Positions 1-7,053 of a DNA stretch of 22,990 nucleotides are shown here, one piece after another. The number at the start of each line of letters is the position of its first letter. Position 1 is the stretch's first letter. Location: positions 1 to 22,990 of the forward strand of contig JAWLDT010000043.1 in the NCBI GenBank assembly GCA_041686485.1, in the 5' to 3' direction. This DNA comes from PUPG01 sp041686485 (lineage in GTDB: Bacteria > Bacteroidota > Bacteroidia > Bacteroidales > UBA7960). Made by a program: the position numbers and the translations under genes. The notes under the pieces were generated by a model. The model was not told the DNA's origin. It saw nothing but the letters and a program-made list of their open reading frames with translations, and did not search any database.

Positions 1-222
1 TTGCACAAGGTGATCCACACCGGCACCAAAAGAGGATATGCAGCGGAGATTTGGATAGTATTGAAAGACGCCCGGCGGATGATTCCAGGCCAGGGCAAAA
101 GTGATCTCAGAAGGGTTGGTGACCTGGTCAGGCTTTAAGACAGGGACAGACGGATCGATTTTCCTAAGCGCTTCAATCCAGGTGTCCAGGTTTCTACCCA
201 GGCTGACAATCAGGATAGACAT
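1..222 (-). CDS. GhrA-like D-2-hydroxyacid dehydrogenase, N-terminal part (runs off left edge)
   Basis: The minus strand reads open from an ATG at 222 to the window edge, giving 74 residues that begin MSILIVSLGRNLDTWIEAL. The pattern 'IEALRKIDPSVPV...FALAWNHPPGVF...LRCISSFGAGVDHL' matches the N-terminal catalytic domain of glyoxylate/hydroxypyruvate reductase A, an NAD(P)H-dependent enzyme that reduces glyoxylate and hydroxypyruvate in the cytoplasm. The 'GAGVD' turn after the 'LRCIS' strand is typical of the family. The nucleotide-binding domain and the catalytic Arg/Glu/His lie outside the window, so substrate specificity cannot be judged. The gene points away from all other minus-strand genes except the T9SS gene upstream of it, from which it is separated by 168 bp. 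Confidence 0.8.
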   Translation of the reverse strand, partial: MSILIVSLGRNLDTWIEALRKIDPSVPVLKPDQVTNPSEITFALAWNHPPGVFQYYPNLRCISSFGAGVDHLVQ

Positions 223-390
223 AAACGAATGACTTAAAATGGTTCAACGCGGCCACTAAAATACGTCAAAAAGTTTGAACAGCCTTATATCCTGATGGTT
301 ATTTCTTTTCTCAGGTTCCTTTCATCATCACACCTGGTTGTATCCTTGCATACACATTTATAGTGTAAGCAGATATTCTTTGTCTCTGTT

Positions 391-3195
391 TTATTGCACA
401 ATGAGTTTTATTGTCTTTGCCTGTTTATGGGAAACCACATCTAGGTAATAAATGCCATATGGCAGGTTGAGCGGGTATGTGTGTTGTCCTTCTTCAGGCA
501 GGAAATACTGTCGTATTTCCCGTCTGTTAATATCAAAAAGGCTGACTTTGACATTTTTCCGGTAGGACCGGATGTAGAGTGTATGGTCCGATATCCATGC
601 GGTTGCGGTTTTCCCGGCATCATCGTTTTCCAAATCAGTCAAATTGCAACTGATTGGACTGAAGCGCAGTTCGAAACGTAGTGGATCATCATCCTGACAG
701 GCTTCAAACGTATAGGGTGCCTGGCTGGATAGCTCATGGCTCTGTTTTTTTTTCTTGTCGTACAAGTAAAGCAGGTTATTTGGGATGTTTTCTTCCAGCG
801 AGATGTCAAATGTATTTCCTTGTTCATTCTGATGAAAAACCAATGGAATGCTAAGCTCGTCGTGGATATGGTTGATGGCATGTACTAAAAGATTTTCCTG
901 GTTTTTCTTTGAAAAGAATATCGGGGCTTTGCCCGGCCGAAACCGGGAGTCATAACGGTAGTCAAGATTATCAAGGGCATCAGGTACTACATGTAAATAC
1001 GTATACTGTTTTGTTTCGTCCGCTACAGGTTTTACAGCCAGTGTGATGTAGCTGTTGTTGCTCTTTTCTGAATAGTTTTGATGAACACGCGCATCTTTGC
1101 TTATATTCATGCTCATTGGGGTTTTGGCGTTGTTTGCCTGCACAAAGAAGGCTGTCATGGGCGGTATTGATGATCCTTCGGTATATGGTAAATAGCTTCC
1201 GAAAGTATTATTATAGTATTGAGGTACGAGGTTCACCCCACCGGGTGACGACCAGTACCCGTTACCTACCATGATGGCGCTTGCGTATGGGTTACTGATC
1301 AGGTTCCAGCCGGGCTGATAGTATGTGGGATGTTCAATACCAACCTGTTCATTGCCAAGGCCGGCCCTGGAGAGCTCGTTCCATTCCTGGTTATCAACAT
1401 GTAATACCCCGTCAAAGGTGTAAGTAGTTGTTGTCTGTGCTGCAAAAAGATAACCTGTGCCGCGTTGGAAATTTTCGTGGGCAAAAAGATTGTCCGGAAC
1501 CCCGCTTCCTGCCTTGTAATTATACCATAAGTCATCAGCTTCACCCCATCGATAAAGGTCAAAGTCTGAACCGGAATCCTCCAGAACGCTCAGAAAACTT
1601 GCTATTCCTTGTCCGGATACCGGTGATGATATCCAGTACCAACTGGATGCTGCATGGGATTTCTGAGCATCCCAATCTGTAGATTTGGGAATGTATTGCT
1701 GCACACTGGCACTCACCCCTGCATTGTTGAGAATGAGGGATCCAGTACCTTCGGCCGTCGATTCAATCAGAATCCCGGTCGGCGGTGGCGGGATTTCTTC
1801 TGCCATGATCATGATCTCGTCAATGCCGGTATAACCCTCTTTTTCATCTGTATTTCGCCACCTGATATACACAGTGTTCTGGTCTTCAAAAGCGGGAGGC
1901 AGGTGTAGCTGGTCAATTACGCCTGTTGTCCAATCTTCTAAAGTGGTGACCGAAGCAATTTCTGTCCAGTTGGTTTCATCATGACTGATTTCGACCAGCC
2001 AGCTTGTTGGACCCAGACTTCCCCATCCTCCTTTATCAGTCCATTGTTTGGATGAGAGGGTTAGATGTTGATAGCCGGATGTGCTGAACTGGATGACCCA
2101 GCTTCGGTATTGTGCTGGAACCGGACCTGAAGGTCCTTTATAAAATTTATTTGCATGTATAGCTTCATTGTGTACTTCATGATCGGTAACTCCGTTCGAA
2201 GTTACTAATACCGCATTTATATTGATATCCACAGCGAGGTCAGGCGTATAAGGAGGTGATAAAAAATCATCATCCTGATCATTAAAATTCCACTCCACGA
2301 TGGTTGTATTGCCGCTTCGGTCAATGAAATTGTTGTTGTCGTTGTACAGGCTTTCGGTGGTGAGTTGCCCGTCATCGGCAATCACCAGCAAGGCTTGTTC
2401 TCTCACGGTCAGTTCATTTACTACCTGAAGTTCCCCGGACACGGTGGCATGTCCGTCGATCAGAACATTGTTACTGATACCGGGAAGCATATCCCCTGGA
2501 TCCAATCCCGTTCCACCTGTGGAGAAGATGTTCCAGTTTGCTTTATCGGCCCAATCACCTTCGCCTGAAAAACAGAAACCGGCCAGCTGTCGGTCATTCG
2601 CCGCCACACCCCGTGCCGGGAAAAATGTGGCCGAGGTGGTGGGGATGTTGACATTGCTGCCTGAGTAAGTATCCTGGGTTACCTGGTCTCTGATGACGAT
2701 TTGGCTGTTTTCTGCGTGAAAAGCCAACCGCGGATCGACATCCGCAAAGGGATGGGGACTGCCGTCCTTGCGTAGTTGCGCCTGAAAAACGGCAAATTGC
2801 AACCAGGTTCCGGAAATGATTGTTTGACTATCCCCTATATCTGGTGGTGTTATGGAAAACCAATTGAAGTACCTATTTGGTGATGAACCTGATATACTGG
2901 CATCCGCATCTTTGTAAAACTCCGGGTGCTGGTTCATATCCTGGCCGCCTTCTATTGTCAAGTAGGCGGATTCAAACGCTCCGCCATTTTTTAGTTCCTG
3001 GTTAAACTGGAAGGTAAATTGCCCTCCGTAGAAGGCAAAATCTAATGAGCCTTCTCCTTTTCTTATCCACACTTCCCATTGTAAGGTGGATTCATCTATT
3101 TGTCTCACATTGTCAATTTTTACATCCCAGCTATACTGTGCTGTCGCCAAGTGGGCGAAAAATGTGATGACCAGGGTGATATGTACTCTATTCAT
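391..3195 (-). CDS. Large secreted multi-domain protein with T9SS type A C-terminal sorting domain
   Basis: The 934-residue product starts at the ATG at 3195, which puts a signal peptide (MNRVHITLVITFFAHLATAQ, cleavage near residue 18-20) at the very N-terminus. A TTG 18 bp upstream would add six charged residues before it and is less likely. Residues about 20-175 form a beta-rich domain of the kind found at the front of Bacteroidota surface proteins. Residues 208-285 have the 'GDWADKANWN...GHATVSGELQVVNELTV' pattern of strap-like beta-helix modules. Residues 300-466 look like a MAM-type jelly roll ending 'GYTGIDEIMIMAEE'. A long beta-rich region follows, and the last ~75 residues ('WISDHTLYI...VSLFDINRREI...YGIYYLDVV...KLIVQ') are a T9SS type A sorting domain. 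Export to the outer membrane and cell surface anchoring or release is therefore expected. No catalytic motif was recognised. An adhesin or matrix role is a guess. Confidence 0.85.
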   Translation of the reverse strand: MNRVHITLVITFFAHLATAQYSWDVKIDNVRQIDESTLQWEVWIRKGEGSLDFAFYGGQFTFQFNQELKNGGAFESAYLTIEGGQDMNQHPEFYKDADASISGSSPNRYFNWFSITPPDIGDSQTIISGTWLQFAVFQAQLRKDGSPHPFADVDPRLAFHAENSQIVIRDQVTQDTYSGSNVNIPTTSATFFPARGVAANDRQLAGFCFSGEGDWADKANWNIFSTGGTGLDPGDMLPGISNNVLIDGHATVSGELQVVNELTVREQALLVIADDGQLTTESLYNDNNNFIDRSGNTTIVEWNFNDQDDDFLSPPYTPDLAVDININAVLVTSNGVTDHEVHNEAIHANKFYKGPSGPVPAQYRSWVIQFSTSGYQHLTLSSKQWTDKGGWGSLGPTSWLVEISHDETNWTEIASVTTLEDWTTGVIDQLHLPPAFEDQNTVYIRWRNTDEKEGYTGIDEIMIMAEEIPPPPTGILIESTAEGTGSLILNNAGVSASVQQYIPKSTDWDAQKSHAASSWYWISSPVSGQGIASFLSVLEDSGSDFDLYRWGEADDLWYNYKAGSGVPDNLFAHENFQRGTGYLFAAQTTTTYTFDGVLHVDNQEWNELSRAGLGNEQVGIEHPTYYQPGWNLISNPYASAIMVGNGYWSSPGGVNLVPQYYNNTFGSYLPYTEGSSIPPMTAFFVQANNAKTPMSMNISKDARVHQNYSEKSNNSYITLAVKPVADETKQYTYLHVVPDALDNLDYRYDSRFRPGKAPIFFSKKNQENLLVHAINHIHDELSIPLVFHQNEQGNTFDISLEENIPNNLLYLYDKKKKQSHELSSQAPYTFEACQDDDPLRFELRFSPISCNLTDLENDDAGKTATAWISDHTLYIRSYRKNVKVSLFDINRREIRQYFLPEEGQHTYPLNLPYGIYYLDVVSHKQAKTIKLIVQ

Positions 3196-3216
3196 GTGTT
3201 TATTTTTTTGCAAAAA

Positions 3217-3250
3217 TGTCGAAATGTCAAAAGGTCTAAAAGTGTCAAAA
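3217..3250. repeat. Short imperfect 8-nt periodic repeat (TGTCRAAA)
   Basis: TGTCGAAA, TGTCAAAA, a degenerate GGTCTAAA and a final TGTCAAAA follow one another with spacings of 8, 8 and 10 nt just upstream of the T9SS gene. The last unit merges into the 32-nt dispersed repeat described at 3244-3275. Such degenerate satellites are common in Bacteroidota intergenic DNA. No function is evident. Confidence 0.4.
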
Positions 3251-3275
3251 TCCTTTTCCCGAATATTCGGGATCT
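3244..3275. repeat. Dispersed palindromic repeat, copy 1
   Basis: This 32-nt stretch matches 14191-14222 with only two differences. Its core at 3257-3272, TCCCGAATATTCGGGA, is a perfect 16-nt palindrome. It lies between the dockerin-like gene and the T9SS gene (both minus). It has no following T tract on either strand, so a simple intrinsic terminator is not supported. The two copies in one window suggest a family dispersed in the genome. Confidence 0.6.
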
Positions 3276-3305
3276 ACTACATGGGCTATTTATTGCTGTG
3301 TTTCG

Positions 3306-4046
3306 TTATTTTATCTGCTGTGGGGTAGCCGGCACGATTATTTTAATGCCCTTTCGCAGATTCTCCAATGCCAGATTGATATCCAGAATATCTATTTTTC
3401 CATCACCGTTCAGGTCTGTGGTCAGGTAGCCTTTTTCTCCGGTGCGGGCATCATCCAGTGTGAATGAATAATCGAGGAGGTCTACAAATCCGTCCTGGTT
3501 CAAGTCACTGGCAAAAACGCCATATACGGCATTACTGAGTTGTATCAGGTTGTCTCCATAGGCTTTGTGGATGTTATTGGAAAAGTCATAAGCCACCGGT
3601 ATGGTTTCGCAGGATATTGTTGAGCTGCTGACGGTTTCGAGATGATTCCGGTGTTTGACCGTCAGGTAATATTCGCCGGTGATTTCTCCCGGGATGGTAC
3701 ATGATGCTTTGCCATTTTGATGCAGCGCTACCTGTTCCGATATATATACCGGATCACCGTAATTGTCGGGGCAATGAAGTTCTATGGTAATAAGGTCTGC
3801 AATATCACCATCAAAGGCCGGAACCACTATGTTATTAACCGGGTCGTACTCATAAGCTTTGTTCATTTCTGCTACCCCACTATTGTAGAGTCCTTCCAGA
3901 AAGATGGTTATTTCTACTTCTGTAAAATTTCGTTGATTGGTATAATCTTTCACATCATACGTAGTTTCGTTCCCATTCGTTGCTTTCTCCGCATAGCCTG
4001 AAAGATGGACTATAAAACATATTAAAAAGAGTGAGCGATTTTTCAT
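3306..4046 (-). CDS. Small secreted protein consisting mainly of a dockerin-like calcium-binding module
   Basis: The product has 246 residues. Residues 1-19 look like a signal peptide. Residues 41-150 form a beta-rich domain with 'ADLITIELHCPD' and 'GEYYLTVKHRNHLETVS'. Residues 181-200 and 211-230 are two EF-hand-like calcium loops (DLNQDGFVDLLD and DLNGDGKIDILD), each followed by a helix, the layout of a type I dockerin. In other Bacteroidota this KHRNHLET-plus-dockerin unit is normally the C-terminal end of much larger secreted proteins, so its occurrence as a self-contained gene with its own signal peptide is unusual. No T9SS sorting domain follows the dockerin; the C-terminus is only 'RKGIKIIVPATPQQIK'. 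It is co-oriented with the T9SS gene 110 bp downstream. Partner and function are unknown. A dockerin partner would be a cohesin, and one candidate is encoded at the right end of this window. Confidence 0.8.
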   Translation of the reverse strand: MKNRSLFLICFIVHLSGYAEKATNGNETTYDVKDYTNQRNFTEVEITIFLEGLYNSGVAEMNKAYEYDPVNNIVVPAFDGDIADLITIELHCPDNYGDPVYISEQVALHQNGKASCTIPGEITGEYYLTVKHRNHLETVSSSTISCETIPVAYDFSNNIHKAYGDNLIQLSNAVYGVFASDLNQDGFVDLLDYSFTLDDARTGEKGYLTTDLNGDGKIDILDINLALENLRKGIKIIVPATPQQIK

Positions 4047-4374
4047 AGCGCAACATCCATTTTGCGTTAGACATTCAAATTTTATGTTAGCCCCTTATAG
4101 TCAGAGCTTTTGCGGCATTACATCATTGCCGGCGAAGCCCATGGTAAAAGTCTGCGCTTTATACACTGTTTGGATGAACAGTGAAAGGTCATTCAGGATG
4201 CATCCTCATTTTACTATTGGGCACAAAACAGCACATTTTAGGGTTTGTATGTATACAGAAAGTAAATAAAAGTATACAAACAAATCAAAAATAGCTATAA
4301 AAAAATATGAATACAATCGCTGATATTACGTAAAAAAACCTGATAACTACGGGTTTACTCTTAGAAATGCCTTA
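4047..4374. other. Gene-free interval between two minus-strand genes
   Basis: I found no convincing gene in these 328 bp. A 61-codon plus-strand reading frame at 4084-4269 has no recognisable features. The interval must hold the promoter of the dockerin-like gene (near 4046) and the end of the response-regulator transcript (near 4374). It contains an inverted repeat, TTTGTAT (4245-4251) and ATACAAA (4274-4280), with GTATAC in both arms, which could be an operator but has no known match. Confidence 0.5.
4336..4356 (-). terminator. Possible intrinsic terminator of the response regulator gene
   Basis: Read on the minus strand about 20 nt after the stop codon, AAACC and GGTTT can form a 5-bp stem around an 11-nt loop, and the 3' arm continues into a run of seven T. 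The stem is short, so this is a weak call based on position and the T run. Confidence 0.35.
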
Positions 4375-5028
4375 TTATATCTTCACCAGCTTGTTTTTAA
4401 TGGCGTAGCGCATCAGTTCTGTATTGTTGCGCAGATTGAGTTTTTTGTAAATATTGGTTTTATGTGTTTCAACCGTTCTGGTACTGATTTTTAATGTTTC
4501 CGCAATTTCAGTATGGGTTAAGCCTTCTGCGAAATAGGGGATCAATTCGGTTTGACGCCTGGTGAGTATGTTTTTGGGTGGTAATGTTTTGGTTGATCGA
4601 TCAATCATCTCTTCAGCAAGCATTTCTGCGATATTTCCTTTAAACCATCTTTTCCCATTTGACAGGGCTTTTACTGCCTGAATCATATCTTCTGCCCCGG
4701 ATGATTTAGTCAGGAACCCTTTCACTTTGGCACGTATGGCCTCCATGAGGATCTCTTTTTTATTATTGACAGAGACCATCAATACAGGCATTTCCGGAAA
4801 GGATTCCAGTATTTGTTCTGTGGCATAGATCCCATTATAAATGGGCATATCATAGTCCATGATGATTAGGTCAGGCGTGACAGTTTTGGCTTTTTTAATG
4901 CCCTCAAGGCCGTTTTTGGCCAGTTCCACCTTTTTAATGAGCGGGTGTTTTAGCAAAAGTGCCCGGATACCTTCAGCAACCAATAAATGGTCTTCAACAA
5001 CAAGGATATTCAATTTTCTGTCTAACAT
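4375..5028 (-). CDS. Orphan NarL/FixJ-family response regulator
   Basis: The 217-residue protein has a CheY-like receiver domain (residues about 6-125) and a LuxR-type helix-turn-helix (about 153-217). The acidic pocket is visible at E12-D13 ('VVEDH'), the phospho-acceptor is D58 in 'LIIMDYDMP', and the conserved Lys lies in 'GFLTKSS'. The HTH reads 'LTRRQTELIPYFAEGLTHTEIAE...STRTVETHKTNIYKKL', a textbook LuxR C-terminal domain. The protein should bind DNA as a phosphorylation-controlled dimer. No histidine kinase is encoded nearby, so its sensor is elsewhere. It sits between the secreted-protein genes and the divergent rhodanese/arsenic block; whether it controls either is not shown by the sequence. 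The 298 bp upstream to the next start could hold promoters for both directions. Confidence 0.93.
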   Translation of the reverse strand: MLDRKLNILVVEDHLLVAEGIRALLLKHPLIKKVELAKNGLEGIKKAKTVTPDLIIMDYDMPIYNGIYATEQILESFPEMPVLMVSVNNKKEILMEAIRAKVKGFLTKSSGAEDMIQAVKALSNGKRWFKGNIAEMLAEEMIDRSTKTLPPKNILTRRQTELIPYFAEGLTHTEIAETLKISTRTVETHKTNIYKKLNLRNNTELMRYAIKNKLVKI

Positions 5029-5291
5029 TTTTGTTATTACAAGTTGCTTGCGTACATGTTACGATGCTGCCAATTATCTGTGCTGTTTTACTGGCTAACC
5101 AATTTTGCTCTAAAATAAACAATGTTTAGTAATATTATAAAATAGTTTCGTTGAGCAATTTAAGGATATTTTTTTAAACATTTAACGTGCTACAAAATAT
5201 TCCGAATAACACATTACCTATCATGTATGTTATCATGATGTGTTTGGCTATATAAAAAAGTCCGCTCAGCGCAGCAGTTTTTTGAAAATCG

Positions 5292-5299
5292 TACTTTTG
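5292..5299 (+). promoter_or_regulatory. Candidate -7 box (TACTTTTG) for the rhodanese lipoprotein gene
   Basis: TACTTTTG fits the Bacteroidota -7 consensus TAnnTTTG and lies 27 nt before the ATG at 5327. No clear TTTG is present at the usual -33 distance, so only the -7 element is supported. A direct repeat TATCATG at 5219-5225 and 5231-5237, about one helical turn apart, lies further upstream and might bind a regulator. Confidence 0.45.
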
Positions 5300-5326
5300 C
5301 AGCATAAACCTCAAACATACTTCAAT

Positions 5327-5758
5327 ATGTATCGTATACGGCTGGTAATGATGGCAGGATTGATTTTTGGGATAATGGTTTCGCTTCTCGGTTGTCATAA
5401 CGAAGACCATCACATCAATGGCATGAGTTCCCGGGTGTTTTATGAGGAATACCTTCATCTCCTGGAAGATAGTAATGTTGTTATTATCGACGGGCGAACC
5501 GCGGAGATGTTTGCCGGCGGTCACCTCAAAAATGCCGTCAACATTGATGCAGACGGACCGGATCTTTCCGAAAAATTAAAACTATATGCCGATCAACCGA
5601 TGATCGTCGTGTATTGTACCACCAATCGACGTACTTCCAAAATTGTTCAAACCCTGTCTGATTTTTATGAAGGGGAGATCCTTTATATAGAAGATGGCAT
5701 TCGCGGCTGGAAACGCAATGGATTCCCGGTTTCTGGAAAATTCGTGTCCGATAACTGA
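5327..5758 (+). CDS. Rhodanese-like domain lipoprotein
   Basis: The ATG at 5327 starts a lipoprotein signal peptide (MYRIRLVMMAGLIFGIMVSLLGC) whose lipobox SLLGC predicts an acylated cysteine at residue 23. Starting at an earlier in-frame codon would bury this signal. The mature part is a single rhodanese fold: 'VVIIDGRTAEMFAGGHLKNAVNI', then the active loop 'VVYCTTNRRTSKIV', in which the Cys is the expected sulfur carrier and the loop has the usual six-residue length, and 'GIRGWKRNGFPV' at the end. It should sit on the periplasmic side of the inner or outer membrane and move sulfane sulfur or act on another small oxyanion; the substrate is not determined. It precedes the arsenic operon by 121 bp in the same direction, but the operon has its own promoter, so co-regulation is only possible. 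Confidence 0.88.
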   Translation: MYRIRLVMMAGLIFGIMVSLLGCHNEDHHINGMSSRVFYEEYLHLLEDSNVVIIDGRTAEMFAGGHLKNAVNIDADGPDLSEKLKLYADQPMIVVYCTTNRRTSKIVQTLSDFYEGEILYIEDGIRGWKRNGFPVSGKFVSDN

Positions 5759-5814
5759 TCCTGATGTTATACGGGTTGTTTCTTTAAAAAATCAAAAATC
5801 TATATAAAAATATA

Positions 5815-5857
5815 ACGTAAAATTACGTCAGGTGAAAAATATAACGTATATTTGCGT
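5815..5857 (+). promoter_or_regulatory. Promoter and tandem operator of the arsenic operon
   Basis: Two dyads share the flank ATAACGTA and an ACGTCA or GCGTCA right end. The first, ACGTAA-AA-TTACGT at 5815-5828, is a perfect 6-2-6 inverted repeat. The second, ACGTATATTTGCGT at 5844-5857, is an imperfect version with its centre 29 bp away. The second contains the -7 box TATATTTG (5847-5854, consensus TAnnTTTG), so a protein bound there would block transcription. Starts of the operon genes follow at 5880 onward. The arrangement fits autorepression by the ArsR-type protein encoded two genes on. Confidence 0.65.
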
Positions 5858-5879
5858 CATAATAAAAAACCGCAATACA

Positions 5880-6164
5880 ATGAAAGTAACGAAAGCAGCT
5901 TTAACAGAATTCAACAAAGTACTCACGCAAACGGAGAACCCGCAGGCAGGGATCCGGGTATATTCCCAGGCGGGATGCTGTGGACCGGGTCTGCAACTTT
6001 CGGTGGCCGAACAAATGCCCCCGGGTGACAAGCTGGTTTCCATTGATGTGGTGAATTTCTTTGTAGAAGAAAAAGCGGAAGAAATGCTCGAGGGGGTCAC
6101 CATTGATTTCGGGGAACAGGGATTTCGGCTTGAAGGATTTAACAAACAGGGGGGATGTTGCTAA
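5880..6164 (+). CDS. HesB/IscA-like small protein with vicinal cysteines, first gene of the arsenic operon
   Basis: The ATG at 5880 gives 94 residues; an upstream GTG at 5832 would place the start inside the operator and promoter and is rejected. The sequence follows the HesB/IscA fold ('GIRVYSQAGCCGPGLQLSV...DKLVSIDVVNFFVEEKAEE...VTIDFGEQGFRLEG'), closest in style to the HesB-related family that often carries selenocysteine or cysteine in the first metal loop. Here that loop has C33-C34 and the C-terminus ends in C93-C94, giving two vicinal pairs rather than the usual C-x(n)-CxC of IscA. The fold normally binds iron or Fe-S clusters. In this context the pairs could bind As(III), serving as a chaperone, buffer or repair factor, which is inference. 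The arsR-like gene starts about 30 bp downstream. Confidence 0.8.
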   Translation: MKVTKAALTEFNKVLTQTENPQAGIRVYSQAGCCGPGLQLSVAEQMPPGDKLVSIDVVNFFVEEKAEEMLEGVTIDFGEQGFRLEGFNKQGGCC

Positions 6165-6192
6165 AGTTGGATTTGTTCACTTAAAACAATCG

Positions 6193-6525
6193 ATGATGCA
6201 TACTACCAAAGACTCCACATTTGATGAAAATCTGATGCGGCGCGCCCGGCTATTCAAGGCCCTGGCACATCCGGCCCGGCTGGCCATTCTGCAATACCTG
6301 GCAGATATCAAGACCTGTATAACCGGTGATATTGCCGATGAGTTGCCACTGAGTCGCACGACGGTGAATCAGCATTTGAAAGAGCTTCGGGATGCAGGCC
6401 TGATCCAGGGTACTGTGGAAGGTGTAAAAACCAATTATTGCCTCAACCCCAAAGCCATCGAAGGCCTCCGGAAGGATGTCGACGACTTCCTTGCCCGTAT
6501 TGATATTCAAAAATCTTATTGTTAA
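6193..6525 (+). CDS. arsR: ArsR/SmtB-family transcriptional repressor
   Basis: The product has 111 residues from the ATG at 6193 (a second ATG follows directly at 6196). A winged helix is clear: 'RLFKALAHPARLAILQYLADIKTCITGDIADELPLSRTTVNQHLKELRDAGLIQG'. The classical As(III) site ELCVCDL of plasmid ArsR is replaced by 'DIKTCITGD' with a single cysteine (C42). Further cysteines occur in 'TNYCLNP' and as the last residue ('KSYC'), so the inducer site, if thiolate-based, must be built differently. The gene lies between the HesB-like gene and arsC, and the double dyad over the operon promoter is the likely binding site. Binding of arsenite would be expected to release DNA and induce the operon. 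Confidence 0.9.
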   Translation: MMHTTKDSTFDENLMRRARLFKALAHPARLAILQYLADIKTCITGDIADELPLSRTTVNQHLKELRDAGLIQGTVEGVKTNYCLNPKAIEGLRKDVDDFLARIDIQKSYC

Positions 6526-6576
6526 ACCCACTACTGTGATCAGACAGGTCAGGCCTGCCGACAAAAACCCTAACCT

Positions 6577-7002
<426 letters not shown>

Positions 7003-7053
7003 GTTGGGTACAAATAATTCACTTTTGATCGTTAATCAAAATAATCGTTTTTT

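Noticed and set aside
3196..3213. TTG start six codons upstream for the T9SS protein
   Set aside because: The ATG at 3195 places the signal peptide correctly; the TTG adds a charged extension without a better ribosome binding site.
4084..4269. 61-codon plus-strand frame in the 4047-4374 interval
   Set aside because: No recognisable protein features or promoter; the composition matches intergenic DNA.
5832..5879. Upstream GTG start that would lengthen the HesB-like protein by 16 residues
   Set aside because: It would place the start codon before the -7 box and operator, and the extra residues do not resemble the family.
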